From IMG/VR virus record IMGVR_UViG_3300042371_001057, positions 1 to 21,657 of that record: DNA of 21,657 bases. One strand, given 5' to 3'. This stretch comes from a virus. Position 1 is the stretch's first letter. Each line of letters opens with the position of its first letter. The translations under genes and the position numbers were made by a program. Shown here in pieces: positions 7,361 to 13,552 of the stretch. Below the pieces are notes generated by a model. The model did no database searches. It was given only the letters and a program-made list of their open reading frames with translations, and was not told the origin of the DNA.

Positions 7361-7875
7361 GCCGCCACCGCCAAGTCAGCGCGGCCCGACTCGCTCAGGC
7401 GGTAGCGGGCGGGGCGATGCCCGTCGCTCACCAGCCAACCCTCGGCGGCGAGGCGGCTCACGAAGCGGGCGATGGAGGACTCGGAGAGGCCGGAGAGGCA
7501 CTCGGGCGTGCCGTAGATGATGTGCTCCGCGATCGCCGGGGCCGTGGGACCGTAGACCTCACCCGCGAGCCAGTCCACCGAGGAGAGTACGTGCCGCCTC
7601 CTCTCCGCCGACAGCGGCTTGACCGGCGCGGGGGTGAGGGCGTCGAGGCGGGCCTGGAGGGCGTCGCGCTCGGCCTTCACCACGGCCGCCTCGTCAAGCC
7701 ACCGCTGCGCGTGATCGCGGTAGCTGTCGCGGTCGGACTCGGCGACGTAGAGGGCGCCGCGGAGGCCCTCCACGTCCTCACGGGTAGAGCGGAGGTCGCG
7801 CTCGAGCTGGGTGACGATGGGCGAGACGCGAGCGGCTCGGGGCGTGGCGATGAGTTGGGCGATGCGGGTGAGCAT
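7357..7875 (-). CDS. Coiled-coil plus C-terminal winged-helix protein
   Basis: 172 aa with an ATG start and a GGAG ribosome site in the 54-nt gap after the SSB gene. Residues about 20-80 form a charged helix with heptad pattern (DLRSTREDVEGLRGALYVAE and VKAERDALQARLDAL). Residues about 95-170 look like a winged helix: APAIAEHIIYGTPECLSGLS, then SSIARFVSRLAAEGWLVSDG and RPARYRLSESGRADL as the wing. The fold suggests a DNA-binding protein that dimerises through its N-terminus. The gene is the first of the coupled accessory block, so it may regulate that block; this is inference. Confidence 0.6.
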   Translation of the reverse strand: MLTRIAQLIATPRAARVSPIVTQLERDLRSTREDVEGLRGALYVAESDRDSYRDHAQRWLDEAAVVKAERDALQARLDALTPAPVKPLSAERRRHVLSSVDWLAGEVYGPTAPAIAEHIIYGTPECLSGLSESSIARFVSRLAAEGWLVSDGHRPARYRLSESGRADLAVAA

Positions 7876-7929
7876 GGGGGACTCCGAGGGGGTGAACCGG
7901 GGCCGTGACGTGGCCCCGGCGGTGGGCGG

Positions 7930-8421
7930 CTAGAACGGGATGTCGGCGTCAACGAGCGGGCCCCCGTCGCGCGGGGGCGCGCCGCCCCCGCCGCCCCGGG
8001 GCTCCTCACGGCGCGGCGTGACGCCATCGCCGAACCCGCCCGGGGCCTTGTTGATCCACTTCACCTTGGGCTTCGTCTCGCCCTTGTAGGTGTCGTCCTC
8101 CACCACGATCTCGACGTCCTTGTTGTAGAACGCCTGCCGCACAGCGGTTTCGTCCTCGAGGTCCATCGCCTTGTTCCAGATGCACGCCTCAAAGAGCATG
8201 GCGATCTGAAAGCCGGCCTTCCCCTCGGCGATGAGCCACGCCTTGCGGGTGCGGCAGTCACGCGCCTCGAAGGTGACGATGAGCTGGGCGAGCCCGGCGC
8301 CGTTGGTGCGACCGAACTCGTGGCCGATCACGCGCACGATGTGCTTCCCGACGGGGAGGTAGTTGCCGCCGCCGTTGCCGCTCTCGCGGTCCTTCTTGTA
8401 GTCGCTGGGGTCGAACTTCAT
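7930..8421 (-). CDS. ssb: Single-stranded-DNA-binding protein
   Basis: 163 aa. The final residues are DADIPF, matching the acidic DDDIPF tip through which bacterial SSB proteins recruit partners, and the preceding 30 residues are a Gly/Arg/Pro-rich flexible tail. The N-terminal 125 residues fit an OB-fold-like domain of the phage DUF669/SSB type (YLPVGKHIVRVIGHEFG near 21-35, LIVTFEARDCRTRKAW near 47-62, WINKAPGGFGDG near 121-132). It would coat single-stranded phage DNA in replication and recombination. It lies 3 nt from the Sak4-like ATPase gene, and the two probably work together. Confidence 0.85.
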   Translation of the reverse strand: MKFDPSDYKKDRESGNGGGNYLPVGKHIVRVIGHEFGRTNGAGLAQLIVTFEARDCRTRKAWLIAEGKAGFQIAMLFEACIWNKAMDLEDETAVRQAFYNKDVEIVVEDDTYKGETKPKVKWINKAPGGFGDGVTPRREEPRGGGGGAPPRDGGPLVDADIPF

Positions 8422-8424
8422 GGT

Positions 8425-9426
8425 CTACTTGGCCTCGGGCTGGTTGGTGGAGAGGGGGGAGCCGGAGAACGCGCGGATCGCGCCGGCCCTCCTGCCAGGA
8501 GCGATCTCGGAGCCCTTGGCGGCGCCGAACGAGTCGACCACCTCCATGAGCTGGGCGGTGGTCCAGCCGCGGATCCAGGCCTCGCGCATGGCGTTGGACA
8601 CGTCCTCGGCGGTCGGGGGCGCGTTGGTGTCACGGTTCACGGGGGCGACCGGGCGAGCGCGGCACCGCGCGTCCCGCTCGTCCCACTTGATCGCCTTGGC
8701 GAACGCCTCCCAGGAGAGGGCGATCTCGAAGGGCAGGGCGTACCGATTCTTGGCGTCGAACGCGGGGCGGCGCTCGGTGTAGAGGATGCGGTCGGGCGCG
8801 CGGTCCAGGGCCTTGCCCTTCTTGAGGATGTCGGGGGCGTTGCCGCCGTCCGCGACCCGCACCTTGACGTCAAAGTTGGCGAACAACACGCAGTCGGCCC
8901 AACCCGACCAGAGGGCGGCCGTGTCCTTGTGCATCCGGATCTGGTAGCGGTCGTACGCGGCCTCGGTGGGGTCGTCGAACTTCTTGATCTCGGTGTGGGC
9001 GAGCCCGATCACGGCCATGCGGCGCTTGGTGCGGAGCGCGTCGAGCGAGGTGATGAGCTTGAGCATCTCCTCGGCGGCGATCTTGTAGCCCTTGCCGTAG
9101 CCGCCCTCGATCTTCTCCATCGACTTCTCGCCCTTGGTGAGGTGGAGCTGGAGCAGGCGCTCTAGAAAGTCGAGGGTGTCGAACACGACGACGCGGTAGT
9201 CGTGCGGCTCGTCGGTGAGGGCGCGCACCGCGTCGAGGGCGTCGGCCCACGTCGCCACCTTGATCCTGTGGAGGTCGAGATCCCCGCCGCCGTCCTCGGG
9301 CCCGATGAAGATCGCGTTGGGGGCGCCGGCCGCGAACGTGGTCTTACCCACGCCCTCGACGCCCTGGACGACGATGCGGAGGGGCTCGTGAGACGGGCCG
9401 GTGTGAACGAGCTTCTGGAGTTGCAT
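8425..9426 (-). CDS. sak4: Sak4-like RecA-family ATPase (single-strand annealing)
   Basis: 333 aa from the ATG at 9426, which has an AGGGGA ribosome site; upstream in-frame sequence lies inside the neighbouring gene. Walker A is GVEGVGKT at residues 22-29, and the Walker B-like strand YRVVVFDTLDFL spans 77-88. GLAHTEIKKF (141-150) resembles the strand with the conserved H/polar residue of the AAA_24/Sak4 group. A C-terminal extension (about 255-333) contains AEDVSNAMREAWIRGWTTAQ, a small helical module. Sak4 proteins are phage RecA-like annealing proteins reported to be stimulated by their own SSB, and the SSB gene is adjacent. It would promote recombination of phage DNA. Confidence 0.8.
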   Translation of the reverse strand: MQLQKLVHTGPSHEPLRIVVQGVEGVGKTTFAAGAPNAIFIGPEDGGGDLDLHRIKVATWADALDAVRALTDEPHDYRVVVFDTLDFLERLLQLHLTKGEKSMEKIEGGYGKGYKIAAEEMLKLITSLDALRTKRRMAVIGLAHTEIKKFDDPTEAAYDRYQIRMHKDTAALWSGWADCVLFANFDVKVRVADGGNAPDILKKGKALDRAPDRILYTERRPAFDAKNRYALPFEIALSWEAFAKAIKWDERDARCRARPVAPVNRDTNAPPTAEDVSNAMREAWIRGWTTAQLMEVVDSFGAAKGSEIAPGRRAGAIRAFSGSPLSTNQPEAK

Positions 9427-9437
9427 GGATTCCCCTG

Positions 9438-9881
9438 TCAAAGCGAGTTGCGATCGTTGTGGTCCCGAAGCGCCCAACCTGCCACCGGCCGCCGCTCCAG
9501 CCGAGCCGCGCGATGCTCCGCGTTCACGAGGAGCTTGGGCGTGACCGCGGCGAGGTAGCGGGTGGGGTAGGGGATGACGCCGCGGGCGATGTCCGCGGCG
9601 CTGGGCTCGGCTTCCCACCCCGCGGCGTGCTCGCGAAGGAAGGCGAGGGCCTCGGCCGGAGCGTCGGATCCGAGGAAGAAGAGCTCGCTGTCCGCCCGCG
9701 CAGCCCACGCCCGCTCGTCGGCGGTGAGGCCGGGCGAGCCGCGGAAGGACCGCCCCTTCATGCGGTCCTCGGCGAGCTCGCGGGCGATGGCGAAGTCGTC
9801 CACGATGTCGTCGCGGTCGGTGTGCCGGGCGAGCATCCCGAGCATGTCGGGGGCGATGGGGTCGGCGTAGAGGCTGCTCAT
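9438..9881 (-). CDS. Hypothetical early-operon protein
   Basis: 147 aa from an ATG that overlaps the stop of the small membrane-protein gene upstream (ATGA); a GTG five codons earlier is possible. No domain is recognised. The protein is helical and charged in appearance (ADSELFFLGSDAPAEALAFL near 73-92) with no membrane segment. It precedes the Sak4-like gene by 11 nt in the leftward operon, suggesting a role in the recombination module, but the sequence does not show one. Confidence 0.6.
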   Translation of the reverse strand: MSSLYADPIAPDMLGMLARHTDRDDIVDDFAIARELAEDRMKGRSFRGSPGLTADERAWAARADSELFFLGSDAPAEALAFLREHAAGWEAEPSAADIARGVIPYPTRYLAAVTPKLLVNAEHRAARLERRPVAGWALRDHNDRNSL

Positions 9882-10045
9882 CCGAGCACCCAGCACAGCG
9901 CGTAGGCCGCGCCGAGCGTGCAGAAGAGCGCCGCGCCGGCCTTGAGGCCCTCGACCGGGTCATCCGGCGGCGCCTCGGCGGCCGGGCGAGGCCAGAGGAC
10001 GTACCAGGTCATCATCCACATCGTGGCGGCGGCGAGGAAGATCAC
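9878..10045 (-). CDS. Small two-helix membrane protein
   Basis: 55 aa, read from a GTG at 10045 that overlaps the upstream stop (GTGA) and ending in a TGA that overlaps the next ATG (ATGA). Two hydrophobic segments are clear: residues 2-18 (IFLAAATMWMMTWYVLW) and 37-54 (GAALFCTLGAAYALCWVL), joined by an acidic Pro-rich loop (PRPAAEAPPDDPVEG). The hairpin topology and position early in the leftward operon resemble small membrane proteins that phages use for host interference or superinfection exclusion. The membrane segments are seen; any function is a guess. Confidence 0.65.
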   Translation of the reverse strand: MIFLAAATMWMMTWYVLWPRPAAEAPPDDPVEGLKAGAALFCTLGAAYALCWVLG

Positions 10046-10236
10046 GAGGCCACCACGTCAGCCGCCGCCATCTCATGGAGCCGCCGGCGCACCTCGGCGA
10101 GGTGCGCCTCGGTGGTGGTGAGCTGGGCGAGGGCGGAGACGTAGTCGCGGGCTTCGATGCGGCGACTGACGTAGGCGCCGGTGAGGTCGATCTCGACCAG
10201 GAGGGACGGGAGGGAGAGGGGCGAGGGGGAGGACAT
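10042..10236 (-). CDS. First gene of the leftward operon, small hypothetical protein
   Basis: 64 aa from the ATG at 10236; upstream in-frame codons run into the promoter/operator region and are not credible. The protein starts with a Ser/Pro/Leu-rich stretch (SPSPLSLPSLLVEIDLTGAY), then a long helix (EARDYVSALAQLTTTEAHLA and EVRRRLHEMAA). Only a weak ribosome site (GAGAG) precedes it. As the first gene after the candidate operator and leftward promoter, it would be made early. No family is recognised. Confidence 0.5.
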   Translation of the reverse strand: MSSPSPLSLPSLLVEIDLTGAYVSRRIEARDYVSALAQLTTTEAHLAEVRRRLHEMAAADVVAS

Positions 10237-10257
10237 CGGGCTCTCGGTGACCTCGTC

Positions 10258-10286
10258 ATAGTGACACGTCGGCCCGTTGTCGGCAA
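10258..10286 (-). promoter_or_regulatory. Candidate leftward early promoter (pL-like)
   Basis: On the minus strand, TTGCCG (10286-10281) and CACTAT (10263-10258) are separated by exactly 17 nt, a sigma-70-like arrangement. The -35 element lies inside the operator palindrome at 10276-10295, so a bound repressor would block it. The predicted transcript starts about 15-20 nt upstream of the first leftward gene. Confidence 0.5.
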
Positions 10287-10295
10287 GATGACAAC
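10276..10295. promoter_or_regulatory. Operator-like palindrome in front of the leftward operon
   Basis: GTTGTC and GACAAC flank an 8-nt centre, a perfect 6-bp inverted repeat. A TTGTC-N8-GACAA site of the same spacing lies at 11159-11176 in the repressor/Cro-like switch, so the same regulator probably binds both. The palindrome overlaps the -35 element of the candidate leftward promoter. Confidence 0.55.
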
Positions 10296-10300
10296 ACCCG

Positions 10301-10500
10301 TTAGCGCCGATTAGCGCCAAAATGTATGACGAACTACAGAACCGTCCCCCGCCCGCAGCTTTGGCCCCTTGGAGCTTTTGGAGAGTTGGCGCCCTGGGCA
10401 CCGCGAACTCTTGGAGTTCTTGGGGATGCCCGCCTACGGGTCAATGCCCCGTTCTACGGGTGGCGTAGCGTGTCTCGTCGCCATCGCGACAAGGAGCCCC
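10301..10500. promoter_or_regulatory. Non-coding region with short direct repeats and palindromes
   Basis: No credible gene is seen here. TTAGCGCC is repeated in tandem at 10301-10308 and 10311-10318 (10-nt period). TTGGAG is repeated with a 9-nt period at 10369-10374 and 10378-10383, and again as TTGGAG/TTGGGG at 10411-10425. GAACTC-TTG-GAGTTC (10405-10419) is a perfect 6-bp-armed palindrome, and CTACGGGT occurs at 10433-10440 and 10455-10462. GC content is lower than in the flanking genes. The elements may bind regulators; no function can be assigned from sequence. Confidence 0.4.
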
Positions 10501-10726
10501 ATGCCTCACACGCCGCCCCCCACCGTCCACCCCGAAGGGGGGGGGGGGGGGGCAAATAGTCCAGTTTCCAGGCTCATATAGCGGGCAGGAGCTACAGGAG
10601 CGGCGCGACCGTAGGGGAGAGACGATCGCGGAAGAGCTACTCCGGCTCGTCGGCGGGATGAGCAGCGAGGCGCAGGTGGACACCATCATGTGGGCCCGTG
10701 CTCGCCTTCGGCGTGACTCGCGCTGA
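10501..10726 (+). pseudogene. Small ORF split by a G16 tract: possible phase-variable gene or homopolymer error
   Basis: An ATG at 10501 with AAGGAG at 10491-10496 begins MPHTPPPTVHPE and runs into 16 consecutive G (10537-10552). With 16 G the frame soon ends (stop at 10579-10581). With 15 or 18 G it would join a frame that stays open for 57 more codons from CAA at 10553 to the TGA at 10724, encoding QIVQFPGSYSGQELQE and then a long amphipathic helix (ETIAEELLRLVGG and QVDTIMWARARLRRDSR). The corrected protein would be about 74-75 aa. Its 3' end overlaps the end of the repressor gene on the other strand by about 90 nt. Either the tract is slippery in nature or it was miscounted by sequencing. 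No family is recognised. Confidence 0.45.
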
Positions 10727-11095
10727 CGCAGGGGGGGCGCGGTCGGCGAGCCAGGTGAGGAGCTGCCGGGCCATCGCGCGATCGGCCCCCTCGACGACGG
10801 CGAGGCCTCGGGCGGCCTCGGAGAGGAGCGCGATCTCGCCCTCGTCGAGGCCTGCGACCGCGTCGAGGAGGCCGGTGTACTCGGGCGCGACGGCGACCTC
10901 CGGGCCGGCCACCTCGAAGCTCCCCCCGCACGCCGCGACCCAGGCCTCGATCATCTCCCGCCCGGGCATCCGTGAGCCTCGCTCGACGTGGCAGACGGCG
11001 CCGGCCGTGTAGCCGATGCGCGACGCGAGAGCGGCCTGGGTGAGCCCGCTGGTGCGACGCATGGCGAGGAGGCGCGCGCCGATCGAGACGGTCAT
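10637..11095 (-). CDS. XRE-family transcriptional repressor (CI-like, no peptidase domain)
   Basis: 152 aa. Residues about 5-50 form an XRE/Cro-C1 helix-turn-helix: GARLLAMRRTSGLTQAALAS, RIGYTAGAVCHVERGSRMPG. The remaining region is acidic and helical (LDEGEIALLSEAARGLAVVE) and then a basic, disordered-looking tail; no S24 Ser/Lys protease signature of LexA/CI-type repressors is present, and the protein is short for that class. The ATG at 11095 is preferred because the candidate minus-strand -10 element lies just upstream. Divergence from a Cro-like gene over shared operators makes it the probable lysogeny repressor. Confidence 0.75.
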   Translation of the reverse strand: MTVSIGARLLAMRRTSGLTQAALASRIGYTAGAVCHVERGSRMPGREMIEAWVAACGGSFEVAGPEVAVAPEYTGLLDAVAGLDEGEIALLSEAARGLAVVEGADRAMARQLLTWLADRAPPASARVTPKASTGPHDGVHLRLAAHPADEPE

Positions 11096-11104
11096 GCGCC
11101 GCCC

Positions 11105-11110
11105 TATATG
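11105..11110 (-). promoter_or_regulatory. Candidate repressor promoter -10 element
   Basis: Read on the minus strand this is CATATA within TGCATATAG, which mirrors the TGCATATTG of the rightward promoter. No good -35 element lies 16-19 nt upstream (the best is AACAAG), as expected of a weak, activator-dependent maintenance promoter. The predicted transcript would begin only about 3 nt before the repressor ATG. Confidence 0.4.
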
Positions 11111-11130
11111 CACCCCCCGCGGGATTCCTT

Positions 11131-11147
11131 GTTGCCGTCTGGACAAC
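11131..11147. promoter_or_regulatory. Operator-like site in the divergent promoter region
   Basis: GTTGCC and GACAAC flank a 5-nt centre; the right half matches the GACAA(C) half-site seen at 10276-10295 and 11159-11176, while the left half has one change and the spacing is shorter. It overlaps the -35 element of the rightward promoter. It may be a weaker operator or a half-site pair. Confidence 0.4.
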
Positions 11148-11160
11148 GTGAGTGCATATT
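11132..11160 (+). promoter_or_regulatory. Candidate rightward early promoter (pR-like), leaderless
   Basis: TTGCCG (11132-11137) and CATATT (11155-11160) are separated by exactly 17 nt. The leftward early promoter has the same TTGCCG -35 and the same spacing. The expected transcription start, seven nucleotides after the -10, is 11167, which is the A of the Cro-like ATG, so the mRNA would have no leader. No ribosome site is seen. Confidence 0.5.
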
Positions 11161-11176
11161 GTCACCATGACGACAA
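11159..11176. promoter_or_regulatory. Operator overlapping the Cro-like gene start
   Basis: TTGTC and GACAA flank an 8-nt centre that contains the ATG of the Cro-like gene. The half-sites and spacing match the palindrome at 10276-10295 before the leftward operon. A protein bound here would cover the transcription start of the rightward promoter. Confidence 0.5.
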
Positions 11177-11418
11177 CGCTCGCTTTCGCGTCTCTCGCCC
11201 GATCGTGGCGCCCCGCTGGTCTCTCGCAGGCCGAGGCGTCGCGGCGGCTTCGCGTTGGTCGAAGCACTCTAAATAAGATCGAGCACGGGGAGCGGGGGGC
11301 TGCGACCTGGGTGCTCGACCGGATGCGGGCCGTCTACGCGCTCGACGAGGCCGACATCGCGGCGGGCGTAGCTGCGCTCGCGGCCGATCGGGCGCGTCGG
11401 GTGGCGGGTGGGGAGTGA
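11167..11418 (+). CDS. Cro-like small XRE-family DNA-binding protein
   Basis: 83 aa. Residues about 18-60 (GLSQAEASRRLRVGRSTLNK, IEHGERGAATWVLDRMRAVY) form an XRE-type helix-turn-helix, with recognition helix near 29-39. A GTG at 11152 would add five residues but lies inside the candidate -10 region, so the ATG at 11167 is preferred. It faces the repressor gene across a 71-nt region with operator-like palindromes, the arrangement of lambda-type cI/cro switches; it would repress the maintenance promoter and early promoters during lytic growth. Its stop overlaps the GTG of the next gene (GTGA), placing it at the head of the rightward early operon. Confidence 0.75.
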   Translation: MTTTLAFASLARSWRPAGLSQAEASRRLRVGRSTLNKIEHGERGAATWVLDRMRAVYALDEADIAAGVAALAADRARRVAGGE

Positions 11419-12017
11419 CCTCCCCCGACCACCTCCGCACCCTCGCCCTCATCGTCGCCCACCCCGGCGCCCTCGACGCCGCGGCGATCGGGCAGTCCCT
11501 CTACATGCCGAGGATCCGCGGCACCGGTGACGTGCTCGCAGCGCGGGCCGCCATCCTCGCGCAGGGGACGCGCCCCGTCCGCACCTCGACGCTCCGGCTC
11601 CCCCCGCTGCCCGCTACGCCCCAAGAGCGGCGCCCGTGGTCCACCGACGTCGCCGAGATCCTCACGGTGCTCCGGAGGCGCGGGCTGATCGAGCGCAGGC
11701 GCCCGCCGATGCTGTCCGAGGAGTGGGCCGAGCTCGATCACGAGTGGGCGATGCTCGACTGCGACGACTCCGACGAGCTCGCCGTCAAGCTCGTCGCGAT
11801 GAAGCTGGACACGCCGGACGGGGCGGAGACGAAGGCGAAGCTCCTCTCGAAGCTCATCCTGTGTCAACCCATCACCGTAGCAGGCTGGGTAGGAACCGAC
11901 CCCCCGGGCAACGTGCAACGCGCCGTCGCCGAGCTGGTCGAGCTCGGCTTCGTGATCCCACCCTCGAGGCGGTGGCCGACCGAGGCGGGGATCGCGTTGG
12001 TGGAGGTGGGGCGATGA
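11415..12017 (+). CDS. Putative winged-helix regulator of the early operon
   Basis: 200 aa from a GTG overlapping the Cro-like stop (GTGA). Two winged-helix-like regions are suggested: residues about 70-98 (WSTDVAEILTVLRRRGLIER) and about 150-198, where GNVQRAVAELVELGFVIPPS and RRWPTEAGIALVEV have the helix-then-wing order ending in the T-x-x-G turn of MarR/PadR-like proteins. The middle region (100-145) is acidic. No family is firmly recognised. As the second gene of the rightward operon it might tune early expression, in the place where other phages carry CII-like regulators. Confidence 0.55.
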   Translation: MTSPDHLRTLALIVAHPGALDAAAIGQSLYMPRIRGTGDVLAARAAILAQGTRPVRTSTLRLPPLPATPQERRPWSTDVAEILTVLRRRGLIERRRPPMLSEEWAELDHEWAMLDCDDSDELAVKLVAMKLDTPDGAETKAKLLSKLILCQPITVAGWVGTDPPGNVQRAVAELVELGFVIPPSRRWPTEAGIALVEVGR

Positions 12018-13552
12018 CCCGCAAGCCCACCGAGATCGACGTGGACCTCTTCGCCGGCGGCGGGGGCGCCTCCGAGGGGATCCGGATGGCGACGGGCGCC
12101 GCGCCCTACCTCGCCATCAACCACGACGCGCACGCGATCTCCATGCACGCCGCGAACCACCCTGACACCATCCACCTCCAGGCCGACGTCTTCGAGGTGA
12201 CGCCGCGGCACGCCGTAGGCCGGCAGCGCGTGCGACTGCTGTGGGCGAGCCCGAGCTGTACGCACTTCAGTCGAGCTCGAGGAGGCGCGCCCAAGTCGGC
12301 CCAGCTTCGCTCCCTCGGGTGGGTCGTGGTCGATTGGGCGCGCGACGTGCGCCCCCGCGTCATCATCTGCGAGAACGTCGAGGAGTGGCTCACCTGGGGC
12401 CCGCTCGGCGAGGACGGCCAGCCCGACCCCGCCCAGGTCGGGGACACCTGGCGCGCGTTCGTCGGTGCCCTGCGCGAGCTCGGCTACGTCGTGGAGTGGC
12501 GCACCCTGAACGCCGCCGACTTCGGAGCGCCCACGTCCCGCAAGCGCCTCTTCATGGTCGCCCGGTGCGACGGCGCCGCGATCGTGTGGCCGGAGCCGAC
12601 GCACGGCCCTGGGCGCGCCCTCGCGTACCGCACCGCCGCCGAGTGCATCGACTGGAGCCTCCCCGTCCCGTCGATCTTCGACCGGAAGAAGCCGCTCGCC
12701 GAGGCGACCCAGCGCCGGATCGCGGAGGGGATCCGCCGCTACGTCCTCAACAACCCGCGGCCGTTTATCGTCCAGACGGGACACCAGAGCAACGACGCCG
12801 GCAAGGTGCGGCCTGTCGAGGCGCCGATCTCGACCATCGTGACGAAGGCCGAGCATCTCCTCGTCGCCCCCACGCTCATTCAGACCGGCTACGGCGAGCG
12901 CATCGGGCAAGCCCCGCGCGTGCTCGACATCGGCGCACCGCTCGGCACCGTCGTCGCGGGAGGCGCGAAGCACGCGCTCGTCGCGGCCTGGATGGTGAAG
13001 CACTTCGGGGGCGTCGTCGGGCACGGGCTCGATCGCCCGATCGGGACCGTCACGGCGACCGATCACCACGGCCTCGTGACCGGCTTCCTGGCCCGCGCCC
13101 ATTCGCACGGGTGGGATGGGAACGGGAGCGACACCCGCTCCCTCGAACGGCCGGGCTGGACCGTGACCGCGAAAGACGGAAGCGCGCTCGTCGCCGCCTT
13201 CCTCACTAAGTTCTACGGCGAGGGCAGCACGTCCCAGCCGCTGGACCGGCCCCTCGACACGATCGTGACGAAGGACCGCTTCGGCCTCGTGCAGGTCCTC
13301 GTCGACGGGGAGCCTCACGTCATCGTCGACATCGGCATGCGGATGTTGCAGCCGCGCGAACTCGCGACCGCCCAGGGCTTCGGGCCCGAGTACAAGCTCA
13401 CCGGCACGAAGAGCCAGCAGGTAGCGCGCATCGGCAACAGCGTGTCGCCGTACCCCGCCGCGGCCCTCGTTCGCGCCAACGTGGTGACGTCCTCGCCCGC
13501 CCGCCGCCTCCGTCCTGCTTCGCCGTTGTTCGGCGAGATGGCGGCCAAGTGA
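12014..13552 (+). CDS. dcm: DNA (cytosine-5) methyltransferase
   Basis: 512 aa from an ATG overlapping the previous stop (ATGA). It transfers a methyl group from S-adenosylmethionine to cytosine C5. Motif I is DLFAGGGGASEGI (residues 11-23), the catalytic motif IV is SPSCTHFS with Cys82, motif VI is ENVEEW (120-125), motif VIII is PTSRKRLF (173-180), and motif X is GNSVSPYP (474-481). The usual PCQ is replaced by PSCTHFS, a variant I associate with a phage-encoded subgroup. The target-recognition region (about 265-430) consists of repeated units with P-x-x-TIVT and HHGLV-like steps. No restriction enzyme gene is nearby, so it is probably a solitary enzyme that protects phage DNA. Confidence 0.9.
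   Translation: MTRKPTEIDVDLFAGGGGASEGIRMATGAAPYLAINHDAHAISMHAANHPDTIHLQADVFEVTPRHAVGRQRVRLLWASPSCTHFSRARGGAPKSAQLRSLGWVVVDWARDVRPRVIICENVEEWLTWGPLGEDGQPDPAQVGDTWRAFVGALRELGYVVEWRTLNAADFGAPTSRKRLFMVARCDGAAIVWPEPTHGPGRALAYRTAAECIDWSLPVPSIFDRKKPLAEATQRRIAEGIRRYVLNNPRPFIVQTGHQSNDAGKVRPVEAPISTIVTKAEHLLVAPTLIQTGYGERIGQAPRVLDIGAPLGTVVAGGAKHALVAAWMVKHFGGVVGHGLDRPIGTVTATDHHGLVTGFLARAHSHGWDGNGSDTRSLERPGWTVTAKDGSALVAAFLTKFYGEGSTSQPLDRPLDTIVTKDRFGLVQVLVDGEPHVIVDIGMRMLQPRELATAQGFGPEYKLTGTKSQQVARIGNSVSPYPAAALVRANVVTSSPARRLRPASPLFGEMAAK

Noticed and set aside
9427-9963. N-terminal extension of the Sak4-like protein to about 512 aa
   Set aside because: The extension is Arg/Ala/Pro-rich low complexity and overlaps a well-formed gene in another frame; the ATG at 9426 has a ribosome site.
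10637-11418. Divergent HTH pair as a toxin-antitoxin system
   Set aside because: Both proteins are DNA-binding HTH proteins and the arrangement with shared operators and early promoters fits a phage switch; no toxin domain is visible.
11864-13318. Long minus-strand open frame opposite the methyltransferase
   Set aside because: It is antisense to conserved methyltransferase motifs and shows no domain.
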